Shown one piece after another: positions 56,213-64,000 of a DNA stretch of 64,000 nucleotides. Where the stretch lies: assembly GCF_910592395.1 (NCBI RefSeq), contig NC_088319.1, positions 7,936,001 to 8,000,000 on the forward strand, given 5' to 3'. The notes beneath the pieces were generated by a model. The model did not search any database. It saw nothing but the letters and a program-made list of their open reading frames with translations, and was not told the origin of the DNA. The stretch is from Lineus longissimus. Lineage: Eukaryota > Nemertea > Pilidiophora > Heteronemertea > Lineidae. Both the position numbers and the translations under genes were made by a program. Numbering within the stretch: the stretch's first letter is position 1; every line of letters starts with the position of its first letter.

Positions 56213-57545
56213 TGTGAACCACACCGATATTCCACTTCCTAACATTTGAAGAAAGAGAAGAAACTTGTTCAGAATTCATTATGATGTTCAATCTATTTTG
56301 AGAAGAATCAATAAGTGACAAGTAGTTGCCAGTAATTTGTTTGTAACTGTAATTAAGTTACTCACTGTGAACCACACAGATATCTGAATCGGAAAATAGT
56401 CCATTTCCTGACACTTGAAGAAACAGAAGAAAGTTGTAAAGAATTTATAGTGATGTTCAGTCTATTTTGAGAAAAATCAATAATTGACAAGTAGTTGCCA
56501 GTAATTTGTTTGTAACTGTAATTAAGTTACTCACTGTGAACGACACAGATATCTGACTTGGAAAATAGTCCATTTCCTAAGACTTCAAGAAAGAGAAGAA
56601 ATTTGTTAAGAATTCATAATGATGTTCGATCTATTTTGAAAAGAATCAATAAGTGACATGTAGTTGCTGGTAATTTGTTTGTACATTGTAACTGTAACTA
56701 AGTTACTCAATGTGAACCACACAGATATCCGATTTGGAAAATATTCCATTTCCGAAGACTTCAAGAAAGGGAAGAAAATTGATAAGAATTCATAATGATG
56801 TTCAATCTACGTGTATTTTGAGAAGAATCAATAAGTGACAAGTAGTTGTTGGTAATTTGTTTGTAACTGTAACTAAGTTACTCAATGTGAACCACACAGA
56901 TATCTGATTTGGAAAATATTCCATTTCCTAAGACTTTAAGAAAGGGAAGAAAATTGATAAGAATTCATGATGTTCAATCTACGTGTATTTTGAGAAGAAT
57001 CAATAAGTGACAAGTAGTTGCTGGTAATTTGTTTGTAACTGTAACTAAGTTACTCAATGTGAACCACACAGATATCTGATTTAGAAAATATTCCATTTCC
57101 TAACACTTGAAGAAAGGGAAGAAAGTTGTAAAGAATTCATGGTGATGTTCAGTCTATTTTGAGAAGAATCAATAAGTGACAAGTAGTTGCAATTTGTTTG
57201 TAACTGAAATTAAGTTACTCGCTGTGAACCACACAGATATCTGATTTGGAAAACATTCCATTTCCTAAGACTTCAAGAAAGGGAAGAAAATTGATAAGAA
57301 TTCATAATGATGTTCAATTTACGTGTATTTTGAGAAGAATCAATAAGTGACAAGTAGTTGCTGGTAATTTGTTTGTAACTGTAAATAAGTTACTCGCTGT
57401 GAACCACACAGATATCTGATTTGGAAAATATTCCATTTCCTAACACTTGAAGAAAGGGAAGAAATTTGTTAAGAAGTCATTATATGTTCAGTCTATTTTG
57501 ACAAGAGTCAATGAGTGACAAGTAGTTGCTGGTAATTGTTAATTT
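56213..57545 (+). repeat. 172-bp tandem array, eight units, derived from the last RPA exon
   Basis: Units begin at GAACCACAC (or GAACGACAC) near 56216, 56369, 56538, 56714, 56889, 57061, 57226 and 57401. The first part of each unit (CACAGATATCTGATTTGGAA ... AAGAAAGGGAAGAAA ... AAGAATTCA) is a diverged copy of 56092-56172 in the last RPA-like exon (CACAAATATCCGATTTGGAA ... AAGAAAGGGAAGAAA ... AAGAATTCA). The second part is AT-rich spacer with TTTGTTTGTAACTGTAA. Confidence 0.9.
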
Positions 57546-57866
57546 GTAAGTTTATTATATCCACATTACTTCGAAATCAACATTGAACTCTGAACTAGCT
57601 GCAACGAGCAGAAAGAAAGGGTTATTTGTGACAAATATCCCCCAAGCCAAATCCACGCTCTAGTCGCTTTAAGAGTGAACTTTAACTTTAAGTTACAGGT
57701 TACACCAAACTTTATTTTTGATACTTATGTTAATTTTTGAGAAATAAATAATCATATCATTGTTTTCTAAATCAACTTTTCTCAGTAATTCACAAATCAC
57801 CCATTCCATATTCATACTTTTTGACACCCTTCCCCCCATACCCCCTCCCCGCCCGACAACGACTTC
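57546..57866 (+). other. Likely Helitron 3' flank
   Basis: No gene is seen. CGCTCTAGTCGCTTTAAGAG (57656) could form a weak hairpin of the kind found near Helitron 3' ends, but the terminus cannot be fixed. Confidence 0.3.
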
Positions 57867-58903
57867 ATTGCTGGCCGTGGCCAGCTCTAGTTGTTTTGTA
57901 GATTATGATTGCATTGGGTTACCAAATCTTGGTAACTCATGTTTTTTAAATGTGGCGTTGCAGGCCCTCCGTGCCACCCCTGGGGTTTTTTATGCCACTT
58001 GTGCCCACACTCAGTGTTTTGAAGAATGTAAAATCCGTAAGTATTTACTAAAAATTTTTAGCCTTTTATTTTACAATAAAATACTGTCACTACTGTTAAG
58101 TCCATTCATGATAAATTATTTGTCCGCATCGTTTTTGGGCTATGGATAATGGAGTGTAAACGAGTGGGCTGGATGGTCAAACTTTTTCACCACAAATTTT
58201 TGATTTAATTGATATGTTATCGCTTGGAATTGAAAGTCATGGCATCGGTCGTTAGTTTTTTAAAACTGCTTGTCATTTTTTGGCATGTGATATTTGACCC
58301 TTTAGATCATAACCGGCCCATATTCGGCCACTGATTTTTGTCTAGTTCCCTAGCTGCCTGCCAGTACCTAATCTCAAGCAACACCATCGCCATCAATCAT
58401 GAAACTAAGGCTGGTTTTCGGGCGGTTTAGGGATCTATTGATGAAATAATACTAGTGAAATTAATAAGCTGTCTTGTACATGGGGGGGGGGGGGGGCATT
58501 TGGAGGTCTTTTGGGGTGAACATTTCAAGGATTTAAAGAGTTAAAACAGAATAAAATCTATTTTTCACCTGATTTGGGCTTTGTGCTGGGTCAAACCTCT
58601 TTTCTTAAAATTCATACATGTATGATGTATGAAGTTCATCTTCATACACAAGCTCAGCTCCTGCACCATTCAGTCCATAAAGCTTTTTACTTCTCGTGCT
58701 ACATGTATGTAAAGGCAACAAAGGTTTGACTGTCATTGTCTGCACTAAGACAGCCGCAGAAAGGTTTCTGATGATGAATATGGTTGTCGAAATTTCAAAT
58801 TCAAATTCAAATTGTTATTTTTTTGCAGCGTGTGTGATAAACATGTGTAAAGAAACCTTTCGTAAGAAGCCAGAAGAGCTATACAACAATCTTGGACTGG
58901 GAG
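57867..58903 (+). pseudogene. Ubiquitin-specific protease-like gene fragment, two exons
   Basis: Exon 1 (to 58036) contains the Cys box GLPNLGNSCFLNVALQALRA, the signature of USP/peptidase C19 enzymes, and CAHTQCFEECK. After GTAAGT an intron runs to TTTTGCAG at 58828. Exon 2 (58829-58903) encodes CVINMCKETFRKKPEELYNN and ends at GTAAGA; the join is in frame. Nothing of the downstream His box is found, because a Gypsy fragment follows at 58966. It is either a remnant of a host deubiquitinase or captured exons. The start of exon 1 is not defined. Confidence 0.6.
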
Positions 58904-58959
58904 GTAAGAATTTTAACAATTTTGAAATTGCCTTTTAACCATTTATGTCTTCTCCATCA

Positions 58960-59675
58960 TTTCTGTTAGGCAAGGTTACCTACATCTGGAACTTGATCCT
59001 GATAGCAGAGATGTGACCACGTTTGCTTGCCACCTAGGTCTTTTCCGTCAAAGCGTTTGAGTTTTGGTATAGTTTCTGCGAGTGAACTCTTTCAGAAGGC
59101 TGTAGAAGAAGCGATTTCGGGCATTCGGGCATCTCTGATGATATAATCATTGGCGGTTGTGGGCCGAACGACCACAATGAGGGTCTACTCAAGGTTTTGA
59201 CAGCCCCCTTTGGAACATGGTTTCACCATTAACCTACCCAAGTGTTTGTTTAGCAAACTTGAGCTCAACTTCTTTGGCCTGAGATTCTCTGAATCTGGTA
59301 TGCAGACTCTAGCAAGGTAGATGCATTGTTAAAGATGGCACCACCGTCAAATACATCTGAGATTCTCAGTTTTTTGGGAATGTTAAACTACAGTGCAAGG
59401 TTCATCCGAACTATTCAACGTTGACTGCGCCCATTAGGAAGTTGACTATGAAAGATACTGACTTTGTAAGGGGCACAGATCAGGAAAAGGCACTAGAGAG
59501 TATTCTGAATGTTTTGTCAAAAGAACCAGTTCTAACTTTCTTTGACTTGAACATAAAGACTGAGATCTTTGTTGATGCCTCCCCTGTAGGCATATGTGGA
59601 ATTCTCACACAATGTGCCGATCAGGACACTAGTGAGGTTGAGATCCACAACTTATCCCAATACTTCTACTTATCA
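58960..59675 (+). pseudogene. Second Gypsy fragment: RT palm to RNase H start
   Basis: Decayed frames give GYLHLELDPDSRDVTTF, LSFGIVSASELFQKAVEEA, a SDDIIIGG box (YxDD equivalent, about 59135), FTINLPKCLFSKLELNFFG, ILSFLGMLNYSARFIRTIQ, and then one open block (59421-59670) with TAPIRKLTMKD and the RNase H start EIFVDASPVGICGILTQ. Several frameshifts separate the blocks. It is not part of the Gypsy at 9.7-35.9 kb, because the sequence differs and it lies in another location. Confidence 0.8.
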
Positions 59676-60056
59676 TTTATGAAATTTGCGAAATACATCA
59701 TCAAATTTGACGGGGGCATTTCACCCCGATAAGTTGGCAAAAACGGCCGATTGGGCCTTGTCAAAAATCAGGTTTTTCGACAGCACGGAGTTGAGCAATC
59801 AACCCGGAATGCCGCAGGAAATCATAAGCAGATTGACATGCATGATTCAAGACAAACTGGTGTGCTTTTTGTCACAAACCAAGACCACGATTATGGACAA
59901 CAGAAAATGTTATATTTTAATGTTTTGCGTCTGCGAGACAAGGTGGGGTCAGTTAAAACTGGGACTTATAAAATCGCTTATGCAATGGCGACGTGTAAAT
60001 ATCCCGCATAATACGTCATCGCTTTGTAGGCATATCACTCACGAGGCTCGTTAGGG
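59676..60056. other. Unassigned sequence
   Basis: ORFs of 86 and 122 codons overlap here in different frames, but neither has recognisable motifs or codon character. I take it as non-coding. Confidence 0.4.
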
Positions 60057-60440
60057 GCCGTCTCCAAATTGATTTCGTTTCAAACGCGTTTGAAACGTAT
60101 CTAAGATCGTTTGAAATTCGTTTGAAATGTGAACAATAAAAACGCACCCAAACGATCTTGAAACGTTTGTAAAACGATTGTCAAACGCTGGCCCTACCGT
60201 TTATTTCCCGTTTGAAAGCGAACGCAATTTCGTTTCACCCTAAACGAACTTCGTTTGAAGAGCGTTTGAAATTCGTTTGAAGAGCGTTTAGAAAAGCGTT
60301 TCGTTTTTGTTTCGTCAAAAACGGCATTGCGCCATTTGTCAGCAAACGCGTTCCAAACGCTTTTTGTTTTCTTTCAAATAGTTTCCGTGAAAAAGAAATA
60401 TATTCCTGCCGTTTGTGTTCAAACGAATTCCAAATGGCTG
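60057..60440. repeat. Block crowded with CGTTTGAAA / TTTCAAACG words
   Basis: About twenty variants of CGTTTGAAA in both orientations are packed into 380 bp, starting right after GGGGCCGTCTCCAAATTGAT. This resembles subterminal motif arrays that bind transposases in large DNA elements. No partner end was found within the window. Confidence 0.65.
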
Positions 60441-62250
60441 GAGTTATCGTAAAAAATCATGAAAATGGCGACCTGTGCAAAACGAACGGTGATTTTTTTC
60501 TGCTTTGATTCTAAAATATGTGGACAACAGTGTTCTTGGATGCCCATTCAGTGACCACATTACGTTTGCTTTTCAAGGGTTAAACACTATTTCTTTGTTA
60601 GAAAAATGTAAAAGATACGGTGGGGTGCTTTTACTGACGTATTCATTTTGGTCAGGACGAATGACTGTGCTGCCAGCGGGCCCGGATTCTCGACTAAGGA
60701 AATTTGTGATCGCATTTATGTAAGTTTTCAAGCTAGCAGTCATCATGGTAGTGTTAGGCCTGCATTGATGTGGAAGGAACATGGAGCTAGTAAAGTTTGG
60801 CCATAAGTTTTATATGACGTAAAGTCCTTTTTAAATCAAATGATGAAGAAGCAATCATTGAACTTATGCAAAATATTGTAAACATTGGAAGACATATGGA
60901 TAGACAACTTCAAGTATAAAATTGCTTGATTAGGTTGCTTGTTTCGAAGAAGAGGTTGATAGGGTTTTGAAATAGCGTTTTATGGTCTCTGTAATATTGC
61001 TTTTATAAAATAGTATGTCATGTTTGTGTGCTGCACCAAATTCGTGTGTGACAGTTTCGACTATTCCTCCGAGGAACATGGATGACAAAGCGTGGTTGAA
61101 GGCAAAGCAGACCAACAAGGCTATCAAGGCATTGAAGATGACGTATGCAGTAGATGTATTTTGTTTCAAAAGAACCCACGGACCACTTCATGAACACCAC
61201 ATAAACATCCTTCAACTTGTCTGAAGTTTTCTGTGGTGTTTCAGAGGTGTTTTGAAGGGTGTTTTCTGAGGTGTTTTAGGGATTATTTTAGTAGAGTTCT
61301 AATACACGGCAATCCCCACAATGACGTCATCGATATTACCATGAATATTGATGTTACGGCTTTTTTTCATCGCCCTAAACTCTCTAACGTAATCATCTTT
61401 TGCAGACGTATTTGATTTTTGCTGATTATAGGCCCCAGATTCTGATCATTTCGGTGCTTTTGAAGCACTTTTTGGCTTCGATTTTTAACATCACCGGCCG
61501 GCGAGGCCGGGATTTTGTCAATCACGCATACATTAGCATGTATTAAGCTCTGCCCCCGTTATGTTTTACGTCATCCTCATGGCCGATCCCGCGAGCTGTC
61601 GAGTATGTTCAGCGAAGAAAACGGAGAACTGTGTGACGGTTGAAAGTAGGAATCAGAACTAAGAGCCGTAAATGCTTATCGATGAACTATCATGCCCATC
61701 TGACTGTTTGAATGATTAATGAGCGTGTTATTTTGAGAAAGGAGCGAGCGAATATGTCCGGAAATAGATCATTCGCGAAACGGTATAGCGAATAGACAGG
61801 GAGATCACTACACTACTTCCTTTTGCAATGTTGGGCAGATTCGTAAAATCGCCATACCCACGTATGAATGGCTGTGGAGCAACTCGTCACCCCCTGGTGA
61901 TGGACACAAATTTGCTGAAAGCAAATTTCACAGTTCTAGTTCAATACTTTAGTAATGCAGTGAAGACATGATGCTTTTTCTACCTTCCCAAAAGCAAAAT
62001 AATGTCACAACCTGCCATACGCATTTCCAACAAAACAATACAACCCAGCTATAATAAACATACTAACCAACACAAAATCGACAATATCTTCAGATTTATT
62101 ACGATTCACCACTGATCAATTCACAATTGAAACCCTCAAATCTTACAATATATAAAGACTCTTCACCATTACAAAAAGATTTTAGGTCTACAATTCAAAT
62201 AACAACCATCATAATCACCACAAACACATAAAAACACCCAAGTCTAGTCT
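60441..62250. other. Unassigned sequence
   Basis: I see no convincing gene. A 72-codon ORF (60505-60723) and overlapping 65-69 codon ORFs on both strands near 61015-61224 have no family features. A GC-rich palindrome CCGGCCGGCGAGGCCGG lies near 61494. Confidence 0.4.
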
Positions 62251-63624
62251 TCACTTGTACCAAAACTGCTGACAATTTCCAGAACCGTGTCCAGCTGCCC
62301 TGCACACCTGGCAGAACGAATATGGATAACGAACAACCACATCTTCAACTTTAGATGTACGAGCCCCCGGTAGCTTGAGAGTAATCTTCACAAGCTGCAT
62401 CAACACCTTACTTCCTTCCAAAGTTGGGTGCAATCCATCATTGCGGCTCACCAAATCTGCTTTTGCTGGCCTTTCATCCTGACTGCTATCTTTCTGCCCA
62501 CGGCCTCTACAGAAAACACGCTGAAATCATAACACACAATTATTAATTATATACCATGCACATAACATTACAGCTACGAATACTAATATGAACCGGCTCT
62601 ATTACACTTGCAAAACTTATGTTCATCACAAATCAAACACTAAGCCTGCACGCCATGAGTATCTCCGCTATTAATAGTAATAACATCCTAACAAAAATCC
62701 ACTTACACAAACATTGCATATCTTCACTGCATACGTCATATGTAGGCTGATATATTTTTTTGATTCCTCTGAGAGTCTTTTCATCCGTGAAAGGAATGAA
62801 GACTCCATCAGTCGAACCGAGTTGAAATTTCAACAGAACAGAAAAAGACTTTAGTGATAGCCAATAGGCAGTCAAGCCTAAGAAGTTTCCAGACATGGCA
62901 GCTCCTGTACAAATGTAAAATGATGATTAAATTGGTTTCACATGTACCAAATACAAACTTTTCTTGTATCTTTTTTTGATGAAATGTAGTGTACTTTTTT
63001 TCCCTTTAAGTAACACTGACAGAGGCCCATGCGTGCCTATCAATCAAGGGGCGGGTTGACAAGACTGAGAATAGTGTTGTACCGGTATTGATTATAATTC
63101 TATTTTTATGCCAATATCGATGATTTGACGCAGACTTTGTGTCAAAATATTGAAAATAAGGATAACATACTGACATAGTCAACCAAAATATCAAAGTGTA
63201 AATGGGTGTGCGCATGCATGCTTTCGTTCCAGTTAATACATTTTAAATGTATTTTTAAAAAAAGAGCATTCAGAATTATGAAATATCAATGCACTACCAG
63301 AAGCCTACAGAAGCCATAAGACCTCACGAAGCTGACCAGATAAATGTGCACGTTAATTTCATTATTCTAAACATAGCCTTCTCTTGATTTGATAATGAAA
63401 ACATGAAAACAGCTTGAATTTCCGGTAGGCATCTTCATTGGTGGCAGAAGGAAGTGAGAACACAATTTATGAAACCAAGTATAAATACAGTACGGTAGAT
63501 GGTTGGTATATCAAAGTTCGAAGAGAGCATTTTAGTATAGCAATTAGCATTACATTATAAAATCAAACCTACCTTTTTCTGCACCTGGTAGGCCTATGTC
63601 ATTGACATCACCGGGATCCATCAT
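62251..63624 (-). CDS. Candidate three-exon gene, unrecognised, weak
   Basis: Exon 1 (63573-63624) encodes MMDPGDVNDIGLPGAEK and ends at GTAGGT; exon 2 (62708-62904) follows a TTTGTACAG acceptor and joins in frame to AAMSGNFLGLTAYWL..., ending at GTAAGT. Exon 3 (about 62251-62510) holds SRNDGLHPTLEGSKVLMQL, like the C-terminal Asp-x-x-His block of SGNH hydrolases, and a Cys-rich tail CQVCRAAGHGSGNC. The exon 2-3 phase works only with an acceptor at about 62509-62510 (TAGAG), so the model is uncertain. It could be part of a LINE-type esterase or a decayed host gene. Confidence 0.35.
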
Positions 63625-64000
63625 GCTGAATACAAACCTGAAATAATTGGTGGTGGAGATGGGGTTTAAATACTTGTACGATCGTTTAAATCTTAAATGC
63701 ATTGGGGAATACCGGGGAGAATACAGTCACCCAAAAAACAATCTGGGGGTATCGGTATCACCCAGTATCACAACGCCCTCAAAAAATTTCTCTTGTTGTT
63801 GTCGGTTGGATTAAAATCCTAACATTTATACGCATGTAGTTACTTTACCAAACGCTACTTCAGTCTGTTAACGTCATTAAGTAGGCCTAGGTCATTTGGT
63901 TGGTAATAAAGAGTGGGTAAGTTCGAAACTTTAATAGTCATATACCAAGGCAATACGGCCACCGCGCTGACGATGTTATTATATTTGTTTTGCAGCTTGG
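63625..64000. other. Right edge, no feature recognised
   Basis: Short AT-rich sequence with no coding potential that I can support. Confidence 0.4.

Larger units (their letters stand above)
39033..57545 (+). mobile_element. Helitron (Helentron type), interrupted, with RPA-like gene
   Basis: On one strand and in order: N-terminal exon, 2A-like motif, tegument-type protease region, OTU protease, zinc-binding motifs, Rep, helicase, endonuclease, then an RPA-like gene and a tandem array. The combination of OTU, Rep-helicase and a C-terminal apurinic-type endonuclease is known from animal Helitrons of the Helentron group. The element is split by an 8.3-kb insertion at 44038-52360. Exact ends are not fixed; the 5' end may include the minisatellite at 38636, and the 3' end may lie near 57600-57720. 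Confidence 0.85.

Noticed and set aside
56213-57545. Possible CRISPR-like or rDNA spacer array
   Set aside because: Units are 172 bp head-to-tail copies derived from the adjacent exon, with no spacers.
60505-60723. 72-codon ORF after the CGTTTGAAA cluster as a transposase start
   Set aside because: No recognisable transposase motif; left as unassigned.

Overview
The window is eukaryotic, AT-rich DNA made almost entirely of transposable elements. The visible genes have introns with GT...AG borders. Element types present are PIF/Harbinger, piggyBac, EnSpm/CACTA-like, Gypsy, BEL/Pao and a Helitron of the protease-plus-endonuclease (Helentron) type. This mix, the frequent AGGCCTA words and the AGCTCACCTG-type repeats suggest a marine invertebrate, most likely a deuterostome (echinoderm, hemichordate or amphioxus). 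That assignment is inference. No rRNA, tRNA, CRISPR or clear single-copy host gene was seen.

Layout. (1) 1-1144: broken Harbinger nuclease, minus strand. (2) 1173-9464: composite array of two repeat units, A (443 bp) and B (about 544 bp), in the order A A B B A B B A B6 A, nearly identical between copies. (3) 9.5-35.9 kb: one 5'-truncated Gypsy retrotransposon split into three pieces. Its gag is interrupted at 10150-23983 by an EnSpm-like DNA transposon carrying a transposase gene and a second nine-exon gene; that transposon in turn contains a TTAA-flanked piggyBac (19676-23548). The Gypsy reverse transcriptase is interrupted at about 24982-33225 by a BEL/Pao element with both LTRs, which has a MITE in its leader. 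The Gypsy RNase H/integrase and a short 3' LTR follow. (4) 35.9-39.0 kb: unclassified GC-rich sequence, a diverged duplication and a 23-bp minisatellite. (5) 39.0-57.5 kb: a Helitron with an N-terminal exon, a perfect-consensus 2A-like motif, two candidate cysteine-protease domains (tegument-type and OTU), Rep, helicase and endonuclease domains, then a four-exon RPA-like gene and a 172-bp tandem array derived from that gene's last exon. The Helitron is split at one codon by an 8.3-kb insertion (44038-52360) that holds a second related element, a 4.2-kb TTAA-flanked element and a palindromic MITE. (6) 57.8-64 kb: two exons of a ubiquitin-protease-like gene, a second Gypsy fragment, a block crowded with CGTTTGAAA words, and a weak minus-strand gene candidate.

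Almost every coding region carries frameshifts, stops or internal deletions, so the elements look inactive. The nesting gives a relative order: Gypsy first, then EnSpm and BEL/Pao into it, then piggyBac and the MITE; Helitron first, then its 8.3-kb insertion, then the elements inside that. The most interesting items are the A/B array, the Helitron polyprotein with its 2A motif and RPA partner, the array seeded from the RPA exon, and the two-gene EnSpm element.
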